The notes under the pieces are model-generated. The model ran no database searches. It was not told the DNA's origin and was given only the letters and a program-made list of their open reading frames with translations. 41,605 nt of DNA, from contig JAKBXW010000006.1 of the NCBI GenBank assembly GCA_021840555.1, forward strand, positions 1 to 41,605, read 5' to 3'. This document shows, one piece after another, positions 17,924 through 29,006 of this stretch; position 1 is the first letter of the stretch, and every line of letters starts with the position of its first letter. Position numbers and translations under genes: made by a program. This DNA comes from Nitrospirota bacterium (GTDB lineage Bacteria > Nitrospirota > Leptospirillia > Leptospirillales > Leptospirillaceae).

Positions 17924-18045
17924 ATTGCCGGAATTTGCGGCTTTTCCGAATGCATGTCCTGTGATATCCTCGAAAAATAAGCCTTTCGCTCACCGCGGGG
18001 ACTCAAAGCCCCCGCCTCAAGAAAAACCAATTAAAGGAGGTATTC

Positions 18046-18480
18046 ATGGATTTGAGGAAATCCTTTCCAAGAAGCCCGGTCGACAGGCTGCACGGCATCG
18101 ACCATCTCAAAAGAATCATCGACAAGGCGAGGGCCTACAATGCCGGGACCCTCGGAGAATACTCTTACAACTGCCCCCTCGACCAGATGTTTTTGAACCA
18201 TATCGGGATTTCCGCGGAGGATTTCGCCCGGATTGTCCAGACACACTCTTCGGACGAAACCGTCTACGCCGAACTCTGGAAGCGGTTTCCGAAAGCCCTT
18301 TCCCCTGAGGCCGCAAACGCCTTCAACCACACTTACGAATCGGCCGCTCCCGACACTCCCGAAAAAAAGGCCTGGTTCGACTCTGTCCTCAAATCGCTCG
18401 ATCCCGACCGGACAGACATTACCACCTGGGTCCGCCTCCTCGATCTGGAGGAGAAACGTCCGGTTCCCCATCTGAAGTAA
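18046..18480 (+). CDS. DUF5069 domain-containing protein
   Basis: MDLRKSFPRSPVDRLHGIDHLKRIIDKARAYNAGTLGEYSYNCPLDQMFLNHIGISAEDFARIV; SD AAAGGAGG. Confidence 0.88.
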   Translation: MDLRKSFPRSPVDRLHGIDHLKRIIDKARAYNAGTLGEYSYNCPLDQMFLNHIGISAEDFARIVQTHSSDETVYAELWKRFPKALSPEAANAFNHTYESAAPDTPEKKAWFDSVLKSLDPDRTDITTWVRLLDLEEKRPVPHLK

Positions 18481-18562
18481 CCGTGGAGGCCTTCCTGCCC
18501 ACACCTTTATACCGGGAGGCCGGAATTACTCTGATCTTTATCCTATCAAAGGGAGCCTGCCC

Positions 18563-19990
18563 ATGACTGACCGTTTCCCCCGTCAAGCCCGTCCTGCTTT
18601 CCAGCTTTTTTTCCGGCTTGTGCTCCCGATATTTCTCCTTTTTTCCGGAAATCAGGCTCATGCCACGACTCCTCCGACTGCCGGTTCTCCACTCTCTCTC
18701 GCCCTAAAGCCTCATCTCCATCATTTCAAAAACGGGTTGACTCTCGTGACTGTGAACGATCCCTACAGCCCTACCCTGACCTTCCAGATCTGGTACCGTG
18801 TCGGCTCCAGGAATGAACACAGGGGCCGGACCGGTATCTCGCACTTCAATGAACATATGATGTTCACGGGAACGAAAAAGTTCCCCCATGGAAAGCTCGA
18901 CACCCTCATCAACGGCGTGGGTGGCCAGCTGAACGCCTTTACCGACTATGATTTCACGGCCTACTTCGAAAACGTGGCACCGGACAGGATCGATCTCCCG
19001 CTGGCCATCGAATCCGACCGGATGACCCACCTCCTGCTCTCCCCCGACCAGGTCGAACGCGAACGCAATATCGTTCTGGAAGAACGGCGGAACGACTATG
19101 ACGACCCGACTCAGAAGCTCGTGGAAAAAGTCTATGCCACGGCTTATGCCGTACATCCCTACCACAACCCGGTCATCGGATGGGAAAAGGACATCCAGCA
19201 TACCACCCGAAGGGACATTCTGAACTATTACCGGGCCCACTACATGCCGAACAATGCGACGATCGTGGTGGTCGGACCGGTCGACGAAGAGACTCTTGTC
19301 AAAAAGATACGCTCCTATTTCGGGAGCATTCCCCGGGGACGGCTTGCCAAAGTCCGGATCCCCGCCGAACCTCCCCAGCATCACCTCCGGATGACGGTCG
19401 TCAGAAAACCGGCCATGCTTCCCATCACCATGATGGCCTTTCATACCCCCAACTTCAGGAGCCGGGATGCCATGGCCCTCGTGGTGCTCGCCCAGGTTCT
19501 TTCCGGAGGCCGGACCTCACTCCTCTATCAGGACATGATCTACCGACATCCCGTCGCTGTGGATGCCGAAGGGTCCTACGATCCGTTGACGGCGGACCCC
19601 GGCCTTTTCTATTTTTATGCCCAGGGTCTTCCGAAGACCTCTCCACCGCTCCTCAGAAAACGACTCGACGCCGTCATCAAAAAGGTCAAAACGACCCCGG
19701 TCTCCCTGGATCTTCTCGAATCGGCCAAGAAACAGATCCTCACCCAGTTCGTCATGAACCAGGAGTCGGCCTTCGGTATGGGAATGCTTCTCGGCATGAT
19801 GTCTGCCGACAGGGTTCCCATGAGCTATCTCACCCATTACGTCCGGAACATCCAGGCCGTGACGGCAGGGGATGTGATGCGGGTCGCCCGAAGGTATCTC
19901 CGGAAAACAAACGAGACGGTCGGCTATCTTTTTCCGACCGGGCCCCTGCGCCGGCCCACCTTTTCGCATCCGGGACGGATCGTACGATAA
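18563..19990 (+). CDS. M16-family zinc metallopeptidase, catalytic-type subunit
   Basis: Signal peptide; GISHFNEHMMFTGTKKFPHG contains HxxEH; PNNATIVVVGPVD. Confidence 0.93.
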   Translation: MTDRFPRQARPAFQLFFRLVLPIFLLFSGNQAHATTPPTAGSPLSLALKPHLHHFKNGLTLVTVNDPYSPTLTFQIWYRVGSRNEHRGRTGISHFNEHMMFTGTKKFPHGKLDTLINGVGGQLNAFTDYDFTAYFENVAPDRIDLPLAIESDRMTHLLLSPDQVERERNIVLEERRNDYDDPTQKLVEKVYATAYAVHPYHNPVIGWEKDIQHTTRRDILNYYRAHYMPNNATIVVVGPVDEETLVKKIRSYFGSIPRGRLAKVRIPAEPPQHHLRMTVVRKPAMLPITMMAFHTPNFRSRDAMALVVLAQVLSGGRTSLLYQDMIYRHPVAVDAEGSYDPLTADPGLFYFYAQGLPKTSPPLLRKRLDAVIKKVKTTPVSLDLLESAKKQILTQFVMNQESAFGMGMLLGMMSADRVPMSYLTHYVRNIQAVTAGDVMRVARRYLRKTNETVGYLFPTGPLRRPTFSHPGRIVR

Positions 19991-20051
19991 ACATTGAAAA
20001 ACCGGAGACCCTGGGATACGCCGGGACGGATTTTTATAACAGGAGAGAACC

Positions 20052-21524
20052 ATGGCCCCTCTGAACACACCTGCATCCACCAGAACGCTGTCAGGAATTC
20101 TGTTAGGCTCCCTGGCTTTTCTTTCGGCATGCGCCCATACCCCATCTTCCCCGTCTTCCGTCGGGGCTGGGAACAAATCGCAACCCGTCTCCCCGGAGGC
20201 CGTCGTCCGGTATCCCGTTCCGGCGATGCACACATCCATCTACTCGTCCCGCCTGCCCAATGGGCTTGCCGTCTATGTGGTGCCCCGCCCCGATCTTCCC
20301 CTGATCTCCTTCCGGATCGGCATTCGTGCCGGATCGGCGGAGGATCCGCCCGGAAAGGGTGGAACGGCGGCGCTTGCGGCGGGTCTTTTGGGGAGAGGCA
20401 CCCGGAATCACGACGCGCTTTCGATATTCCGGATCGTCGACGGAACGGGTGGCTCCCTTGAGGCGTCCGCAGGACGGGATTTCACCACCGTTTCAGGGGA
20501 CAGTCTTTCGACGGAAGCTCCCACGCTTCTTTCCCTCGCCTCGGAAATGGTTGCAAGCCCGACATTCCCTCAACGGGAGTTCGACGTAAAGAAAGCGAGC
20601 ACCATCGCTTCCCTGATCGATGCCGAGAGCCACCCGGGGCCGAAGGGAACCGACCTTTTCTACCGCCTGCTCTTCGGCCATGGTCCTTATGGCCATCCTC
20701 CCGCGGGAACATCCGGATCCCTCAAGGGGATTACCCGCAGCGACCTGGCGGAATTCGTGGCGGCCCGCTATCGTCCCGACCGCTCCGTTCTGATTCTGGC
20801 CGGGAACATTTCCCCCAGGGAAGGACTGGATTTGGCCCGGCGCTATTTCGGAAGTTGGGCCCCTCAACCCGTCTCTTCTCCCGCCCCGCACACCCGGGTG
20901 GCGATGACCTCTCCCAAAACAGGGATCTTTCTCGTCGACAAACCCGAACTGAGACAATCCACCGTCTTTTACGGAACACCCGGCATCGCGCGGCAGGATC
21001 CCTCCTTCTATAATGCACTGGTCTTCAACATGATTCTCGGAGGCACCAACACCTCAACCCTGAACCGCGTCGTCCGCCAGAAGATGGGGCTGGTCTACTA
21101 CATCCACACCGGCCTCGATGCCGAACGCCGCCCCGGCCCGTTCCTCGTCAATTTTCAGACCCACGCGCCGAACACGAAAAAGGTCATCACGGCAATGAAC
21201 AAAGTTCTCGCCGCGGCCGCGACCACTCCTCCCTCCCCGGAAAAGGTGAAGGCGGTCAAGGACGAGCTTGTGGGTGGCTTCCCCTTCCTGATGAACACCA
21301 CATCGAAGCTCGCCTCTCTCCTTCTCGTCGTCTGGAGCGACAACCTGAAACTCACCTATTTCACCGATTATCCGGACCAGGTGCGCCGGGTGACACCTGA
21401 ATCGGCCCTGGCGGCTGGCCGGCATCTCCTTCGCGACAAGCCCTTCGTCACCGTCATCGTCGGACCCCAAAAAATCCTGCAAAAGACCGGGATCAAGGGT
21501 CAACCCGCCCCACAATCATTCTGA
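20052..21524 (+). CDS. M16-family peptidase-like protein lacking HxxEH (non-catalytic-type partner), probable lipoprotein
   Basis: Signal/lipobox-like LAFLSACAHT; LPNGLAVYVVPRPDLPLISFRIGIRAGSAEDPPGKGGTAALAAGLLGRGT (no HxxEH); YRPDRSVLILAGNIS. Confidence 0.92.
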   Translation: MAPLNTPASTRTLSGILLGSLAFLSACAHTPSSPSSVGAGNKSQPVSPEAVVRYPVPAMHTSIYSSRLPNGLAVYVVPRPDLPLISFRIGIRAGSAEDPPGKGGTAALAAGLLGRGTRNHDALSIFRIVDGTGGSLEASAGRDFTTVSGDSLSTEAPTLLSLASEMVASPTFPQREFDVKKASTIASLIDAESHPGPKGTDLFYRLLFGHGPYGHPPAGTSGSLKGITRSDLAEFVAARYRPDRSVLILAGNISPREGLDLARRYFGSWAPQPVSSPAPHTRVAMTSPKTGIFLVDKPELRQSTVFYGTPGIARQDPSFYNALVFNMILGGTNTSTLNRVVRQKMGLVYYIHTGLDAERRPGPFLVNFQTHAPNTKKVITAMNKVLAAAATTPPSPEKVKAVKDELVGGFPFLMNTTSKLASLLLVVWSDNLKLTYFTDYPDQVRRVTPESALAAGRHLLRDKPFVTVIVGPQKILQKTGIKGQPAPQSF

Positions 21525-21535
21525 TCGTGTCGGAG

Positions 21536-21557
21536 AGGCCCCCTCGAGGGGCCTTTT
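21536..21557 (+). terminator. Rho-independent terminator after the M16 pair
   Basis: AGGCCCC-CTCGA-GGGGCCT followed by TTT. Confidence 0.75.
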
Positions 21558-21706
21558 CCTTCCTTACTCCCCGCTCTCCCGGCAAGAAACATCCGCACGG
21601 CGGTCTTTTTTCGACAGGGGTCGTTTTTTTAAGGGCTCTTTCGACGGATGCAATGAGACGCATCCGAACAGACGGGAATGGGCGAACTTAAGTAAAGGAT
21701 TATCGG

Positions 21707-22159
21707 TTAATGCGTTGAAAAGGAGTAAAGATACCGCCAGGAAACGGGAGTTTCCGGATCCTCGACATTGAAAAGAACCGGAATGGTGTGGCCCTTCTTG
21801 TCCTGCAGCTCGAAGACGACGAGATGATAGGCGACAAAGCGGACCTGGGACCGATGGCTGAGCGCAAGAGAACGCCCTTGCGAAACCATGGTCGGCAGTA
21901 GGGTGGAAAAATCCTTGATTCCCATCGCCGTATTGACGGTGTCTGACTCGAAACTCGACGCCCCGGAGGGATTTTGGGACGCGGCCGGAGAGGAGGGGGA
22001 AGGGGAGGGGACAGCGCGGACGCCCGCCTTCATGAGAATCTTCAGGTGGCGAAGTTGTCCCTGCAGATTTCCGATCTGGATCTGCTCATAGGTGACGATG
22101 CCCGACGCGACAAGGAACAGGAAAAACGTTCCTCCGATCACCAGCCTCCGCTCATTCAC
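21707..22159 (-). CDS. Hypothetical protein with N-terminal transmembrane segment
   Basis: RRLVIGGTFFLFLVASGIVTYEQIQIGNLQGQLRHL... Confidence 0.65.
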   Translation of the reverse strand: MNERRLVIGGTFFLFLVASGIVTYEQIQIGNLQGQLRHLKILMKAGVRAVPSPSPSSPAASQNPSGASSFESDTVNTAMGIKDFSTLLPTMVSQGRSLALSHRSQVRFVAYHLVVFELQDKKGHTIPVLFNVEDPETPVSWRYLYSFSTH

Positions 22160-22192
22160 GACGAATCCCCTTCCAGCCTGACCAGACCGACG

Positions 22193-22282
22193 CTACTTCT
22201 TCTTGTGACGGGATTGTCTCCGAAGCTTCTTGTATTTGTGTTTCCGGATCTTCTTGCGACGCTTTTTGATGACACTCGACAT
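22193..22282 (-). CDS. bS22/AURKAIP1-COX24-like small ribosomal protein, 29 aa
   Basis: Codon-by-codon reverse-strand reading: MSSVIKKRRKKIRKHKYKKLRRQSRHKKK*; GGGAG upstream of ATG. Below the ORF-track length cutoff. Confidence 0.85.
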   Translation of the reverse strand: MSSVIKKRRKKIRKHKYKKLRRQSRHKKK

Positions 22283-22438
22283 GCGCTCGTTTTCTCCCAG
22301 GAACGCCTCCCGGTCTTACCGGAAGGCTCCTCTAACGCCTTGACCGTTTGACTGTCGCGTAAGACTCATGCGCGACACCGATTTGGAATGAACACAACAA
22401 GCCATGATCCTAACGCAATCTCACCTAAAAAATCAACG

Positions 22439-22765
22439 TCATTCCTGGGCCCTTCGGGGCAGCACGAGGATTTCACCCGGACGCAGTCGGTGCTCCCTTT
22501 CGCGAGCCTGACGCTCCAGTGCGAAGGGATCCTTGCGCAAAGAACTGACACGGGATTCAAGAAGATGGACGCGCCCCTGGATCCGCGAGAGTGCGTGGCT
22601 CGCCTCCCTTTCCTTCAAGACATAGGAAATGAGAGGAAGGATTCCCGTCGTGGATGAGAGGAGAGCCCCTCCCGTCCAGAGCCAGAGAGCGGCCCCGACG
22701 ATCCAGTAGAACCAGAGCTGGCCATTTCCCTTTTCACGAACCAGTTTTTGCGCGGGAGATCCCAT
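22439..22765 (-). CDS. Septum formation initiator (FtsB/DivIC family)
   Basis: Single TM followed by coiled coil: YWIVGAALWLWTGGALL...LLESRVSSLRKDPFALERQAREREHRLRPGEILVLP; adjacent to enolase. Confidence 0.85.
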   Translation of the reverse strand: MGSPAQKLVREKGNGQLWFYWIVGAALWLWTGGALLSSTTGILPLISYVLKEREASHALSRIQGRVHLLESRVSSLRKDPFALERQAREREHRLRPGEILVLPRRAQE

Positions 22766-22773
22766 GAACGGTC

Positions 22774-24550
<1,777 letters not shown>

Positions 24551-24593
24551 GGTCTCTCCGGCGGTGAAGAAAGAATTCGGGCCCGCAAACGGA

Positions 24594-25235
24594 TCAACCG
24601 GAAGCGCCCGACACCATTTTGAAGGAAAGAAGGCGTTTTGACCAGTGCCACTTTCCGGTGGCCGACCACCCCCCCTCCCCGACAAAGCCGACGCCCTTGG
24701 CGTAATATTCGTAGAGGTACTGGGTCGACCGGCGACTGATCAGATCGTAGGTCAGCTTTCTCCGGACAACCCAGCATATGAAGGTTCCGGCCGGAAGAGT
24801 GATCCGGACCTTTCCCCAGACCCGGTCACGGATTGTGTTCTGGCCGTCCTCCCCATCCCAGCGGTCACCCTTTTTGAAGGGAAGATGCGCCCGGACAAGC
24901 GGAGGGTGGTAATGGAAAACGGCCTTCGAAAAGGCCGAGGTGCTGGAGAGCTTCGCATAGTTTCCGGTTGAGGGATCAAAGGAATATGTGGAGACGATCG
25001 TCTTCGCCGGAAAGTTCAGGTAGGCGATTTTCCGGACCACCTCGATTGTTCGGGGAGCTCCCGAAGACGCGGCCAGGGGCCGGATCGACTCGTCGATCCG
25101 GATCTTTCCGCCCAGCCCTTCGTAGACCTTTTTCATGGGAACAAGGGGAAGATAGGCGAAGGGGTCCTCCGAGGCCGCCGCGGGCGAACCGGCGGCAAGA
25201 ATCCCCAAAGCCAACAAGGAAAACAAAAGACGCAT
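24594..25235 (-). CDS. Hypothetical secreted protein
   Basis: Signal peptide MRLLFSLLALGILAAGSPAAA; ...YLYEYYAKGVGFVGEGG. Confidence 0.65.
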   Translation of the reverse strand: MRLLFSLLALGILAAGSPAAASEDPFAYLPLVPMKKVYEGLGGKIRIDESIRPLAASSGAPRTIEVVRKIAYLNFPAKTIVSTYSFDPSTGNYAKLSSTSAFSKAVFHYHPPLVRAHLPFKKGDRWDGEDGQNTIRDRVWGKVRITLPAGTFICWVVRRKLTYDLISRRSTQYLYEYYAKGVGFVGEGGWSATGKWHWSKRLLSFKMVSGASG

Positions 25236-25239
25236 CGAC

Positions 25240-26730
25240 CTACCCTTTCAGCTTGGCCCGGAGAATCTCGTTCACCTTCTCCGGATTGGCTTTTCCCCGG
25301 GACTTCTTCATCACCGCTCCGACAAAAAATCCGAACAGGCGGTCCTTTCCACTCCTGTAGGAGTCAACCTCCGCGGGATTCTCGGCAAGGACGGCCTCCA
25401 CCAGGGCAGTCAGCTCGTCGTCTCCGGAAAGCTGCACCAGGCCGAGTTCCTCGACGAGCGAAAGCGGACTTCTGTTTTCCTCGACCGCCCGACTGTAGAC
25501 CTCCTTGGCCTGGGAAAACGACAGGGAACCTCCAAGGACCTTTTCGAGAAGTCGAACCGCGTGGGAAACGGAGGTCTCTCCCTCGAGCACCGCCTCGCCG
25601 CGACGATTGACCTCCCGAAGCACTTCGGAGAGGACAAAGGATGTCCAGCGCTCCCGGGCTTTTCTGAATGGTTCCCCGGGAGCCAAAGAGGCGCGGAAGA
25701 GAGAGAGCCCCTCCTCGAAGTAACGGGCAAGCTCTTCTTCGGCCACGAGGATCTCCGCATCCGCACGAAGGAGTCCAATCTCGGTGCAAAAACGTTCGAC
25801 CCTCTCCTCGGGAAGTTCGGGAAGGGCCTTCCGTTCCTCCTCGACCAGTGCGGGTGGGAGGACGAGGGGCGGAAGATCCGGCTCGGGGAAGTAACGGTAG
25901 TCGAGGGCCTCCTCCTTGCTCCTCATGGGTTTTGTCCGGCCCGAGACAGGATCGAAGAGACGCGTCTCCTGGACGATCTTCTCCCCCGCCTCCACTGCCT
26001 CGATCTGGCGTTCGATCTCGTGGACCATGGCCTTGTGGACAAACCGGAAGGAGTTGACATTCTTGATTTCCACCCGCGTCCCGAAGGTTGTGGAACCCGG
26101 GCGGCGGATGGAAAGATTGATGTCGCAGCGGAAGGAGCCTTCCTCCATGTTCCCGTCGGAGACCTTTGTCGCCCGCAGCAACTGGCGCAGCCTCTTGAGG
26201 TAATCGACCGCCTCGTCGGGACTCCGGATATCGGGCTCGGAAACGATTTAAAGGAGGGGAACGCCGGCCCGGTTCAGATCGACATGGCTTCGGTCCGGGA
26301 TTCCGGCGTGAAGGTTCTTTCCGGCGTCCTCCTCGAGATGCATCCGGTGGATGCGAATCGTCCTCTCTCCCGCCCCGGTCCGGATCCGGAGCCCTCCCCC
26401 GGTCAAAAGGGGGGTGGCGTACTGGGAAATCTGATAGCCTTTCGGCAAATCCGGATAGAAATAGTGTTTCCGTTCGAAGACGCTGACCGGCGAGACCCGG
26501 CAACCGGCCGCCAGCCCGGCCCTCACGCCAAGGCGCACGGCCTCCCCGTTCAGGACGGGAAGGGTTCCCGGATGGCCCAGGCAGACGGGACAGACCAGGG
26601 TATTGGGTGAAGCCCCGAAGCGATTTTCACAGCGGCAGAAAAGCTTTGTTTTCGTCAGAAGCTGGGTGTGTACCTCGAGTCCCACCACAACCTCCCACTC
26701 TCCGAAGCGCACACCAGAAGCAACGCTCAT
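25240..26730 (-). pseudogene. gatB: Aspartyl/glutamyl-tRNA(Asn/Gln) amidotransferase subunit B, interrupted by an in-frame TAA
   Basis: [24 protein letters not shown]..., [43 protein letters not shown]...ATKVSDGNMEEGSFRCDINLS; TAA at 26250-26248 in one otherwise continuous frame. Confidence 0.93.
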
Positions 26731-28226
26731 CGGCGACCTCCTTCGGGGGATCCGGCGACATGACCGGCGTGAACCTCCGGCAGGGGCATGGGATAAAGTC
26801 CGGCAATCCGGTCCGCCATTTTGAGAAGACGCCCTTCCGACCAGGGGGGACCTATCAGATGGGCTCCCACCGGCAACCCCTGGGAATCGACCCCCACGGG
26901 AACGGACAGGGCCGGAAGACCGGCCAGGTTGGCCGTGATGGTGTAGACGTCGGAGAGATACATCGACAGGGGGTCTCCGGTTTTCTCCCCGAAGGCGAAG
27001 GGAGGCGTGGGCGAGGTGGGGGTCAGGATCATGTCGCACCGTTCAAAGGCCTCGATGAAATCCTTCCGGATCAGAGCCTGCACCTTACGAGCCTTGCGGT
27101 AGAAGGCTTCCTGGTACCCGGCCGACAGGGCGAAGGTTCCCAGGAGAATTCGTCTTTTCACCTCGTCTCCGAAGCCCTGGTCCCGGGTTTCCTCGTACAT
27201 TGCCCGAAGGTCGGCGGGTTTTTTGACCCGAAAACCGTAGCGGACCCCGTCGAAACGGGAAAGGTTCGAGGAGGCCTCGGACGTGGCCACAAGATAATAG
27301 ACATTGATCCCGAACCGGGAATGGGGAAGGGTCACCTCCATTTCCCGGGCGCCCTCGCCGGTCAAGGCTTCCCGAACCTCCATCAGGCGCTCCCGGATGG
27401 AGGGGTCTAGTCCCTCCCCGAACAGGGCCTCCGGAATTCCGATCCGCAGTCCCCGGACCTCCGTCGACTGGTACTCGGAATGCATTTCGGAGGGATCCCT
27501 CTCGACGGTGGTCATATCCAGGGGATCCTTTCCGGACATCGCCACCAGGGCCTCCAGTGCATCGGCCCCCGATCCTGCAAAAGGCCCGATCTGGTCGAGC
27601 GAGGAGGAAAAGGCGACCAGACCGGAGCGGGAGATCCGTCCGTAGGTCGGCTTCACCCCCAGAACCCCGCAAAAGGCGGCGGGCTGCCGGATCGATCCTC
27701 CGGTGTCGGATCCCAGGGCAAGCGGGGCGAGACCTGCGGCCACAGCCGCTGCCGATCCCCCCGATGAGCCTCCTGGAACCCTGGCGGGATTCCAGGGGTT
27801 TTTTGTCGGCCCGAAGGCGGAGTTTTCCGTGGACGACCCCATGGCGAACTCGTCGAGATTTGTTTTTCCCAGAACCACGACTCCCCGGGAAAGGAGACGC
27901 GCAACCGCAGTCGCCGTGCGCCGGGAGATGTATCCCGACAGGATCCGGGAGGCGCATGTCGTCGGGTAGCCTTCCATCTCCAGATTGTCCTTGACCATGA
28001 CAGGATAGCCGGTCAAGGGCGAGTCGGCCCTGTTGCGGACGAGGCGCGCGTCGATCTGGCGGGCCCGGTTGACGGCGTTTTGATTGATCGACAGACAGAC
28101 GTTCAGGGAAGGGTTGAGGGCCTCCGTCCGCGAGAGAAAATAGCGGGTCACCTCCTCGATCGAAAAACGCCGTTCGTCACGCCCCCGGACAAAGTCGGCG
28201 ACGGAGGAAAAAAAGGGATTTTTCAC
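26727..28226 (-). CDS. gatA: Asp-tRNA(Asn)/Glu-tRNA(Gln) amidotransferase subunit A
   Basis: [98 protein letters not shown]. Confidence 0.97.
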   Translation of the reverse strand: MKNPFFSSVADFVRGRDERRFSIEEVTRYFLSRTEALNPSLNVCLSINQNAVNRARQIDARLVRNRADSPLTGYPVMVKDNLEMEGYPTTCASRILSGYISRRTATAVARLLSRGVVVLGKTNLDEFAMGSSTENSAFGPTKNPWNPARVPGGSSGGSAAAVAAGLAPLALGSDTGGSIRQPAAFCGVLGVKPTYGRISRSGLVAFSSSLDQIGPFAGSGADALEALVAMSGKDPLDMTTVERDPSEMHSEYQSTEVRGLRIGIPEALFGEGLDPSIRERLMEVREALTGEGAREMEVTLPHSRFGINVYYLVATSEASSNLSRFDGVRYGFRVKKPADLRAMYEETRDQGFGDEVKRRILLGTFALSAGYQEAFYRKARKVQALIRKDFIEAFERCDMILTPTSPTPPFAFGEKTGDPLSMYLSDVYTITANLAGLPALSVPVGVDSQGLPVGAHLIGPPWSEGRLLKMADRIAGLYPMPLPEVHAGHVAGSPEGGRR

Positions 28227-28609
28227 CGTCCCTCCCCGATGTCCGGCCCCGCAATTTTCCGGGACTTGACCGCATTCTTCGCATCGACCATCACGATGAC
28301 GGGATGATGATGTGGCACCTCCTCCGGAGTCAGCAACCCGTAGGAAAAAATGATGACCCGGTCTCCGACGGCTCCCTTGCGGGCGGTCGGCCCGTTAAGG
28401 CAGATCGTCCCGGAGCCTTTCTTCCCCTCGATGACGTAAGTGGAGAAGCGTTCTCCGTTGTTGAGGTTGCTGATCACAACCTCTTCGTAGGGCAGAATTC
28501 CCGCCGCCTCCATGAGATCGGTATCAAGGGTCAGGCTTCCCTCGTATTCAAGTTCGGACTGGGTCACTGTCGCCCGGTGGATCTTGGAACGCAAAAAGGA
28601 TCTCAACAT
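28223..28609 (-). CDS. panD: Aspartate 1-decarboxylase
   Basis: MLRSFLRSKIHRATVTQSELEYEGSLTLDTDLMEAAGILPYEEVVISNLNNGERFSTYVIEG...GDRVIIFSYGLL; GS processing site present. Confidence 0.95.
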   Translation of the reverse strand: MLRSFLRSKIHRATVTQSELEYEGSLTLDTDLMEAAGILPYEEVVISNLNNGERFSTYVIEGKKGSGTICLNGPTARKGAVGDRVIIFSYGLLTPEEVPHHHPVIVMVDAKNAVKSRKIAGPDIGEGR

Positions 28610-28612
28610 TTT

Positions 28613-28912
28613 TCACCGACCTTCTTCAAGAATTCGTGGGACTTGAAAAAATGAGCCGGAACGATCTGGAGCTCCCGCCAGGGCCACATCGGGGGAAAGG
28701 GACGGAACCGGAACGTCCGGTGCAAGGAGGGTCGGGGAAAGCGAAACTTCCTCCAGCGTTTTGTCAGAAATATCCACCGCGGAGAGTCCTTCGACATAAT
28801 TCAAAATGGCGGAAAGTTCTCCGGTCATTCTTTCCGCCTCCGCCTCCGTGAGAGCCAGTGCCGAAAGCCTGGCCACATGAAGCACATCGGCTTTTGAGAG
28901 AATCACGCTCAC
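28613..28912 (-). CDS. gatC: Asp-tRNA(Asn)/Glu-tRNA(Gln) amidotransferase subunit C
   Basis: VLHVARLSALALTEAEAERMTGELSAILNYVEGLSAVD. Confidence 0.92.
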   Translation of the reverse strand: MSVILSKADVLHVARLSALALTEAEAERMTGELSAILNYVEGLSAVDISDKTLEEVSLSPTLLAPDVPVPSLSPDVALAGAPDRSGSFFQVPRILEEGR

Positions 28913-29006
28913 GTCCTTTCGAGTTCAAGTCTGCGTGTTGGACCTCCCGTCGGGAGATCCTCCAACAATTCGATTATAGCAATTTTTCCCGACCCCCGGA
29001 GCTCTG

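Noticed and set aside
21645-21666. CGGATGC/GCATCCG hairpin downstream of 21707-22159
   Set aside because: No adjacent U-tract in either orientation; not called as a terminator.
25364-26503. 379-aa minus-strand ORF in another frame of gatB
   Set aside because: GatB motifs are in the 25240 frame; this one is R/G/P-rich out-of-frame translation. It also does not indicate a frameshift, since both halves of GatB share one frame.
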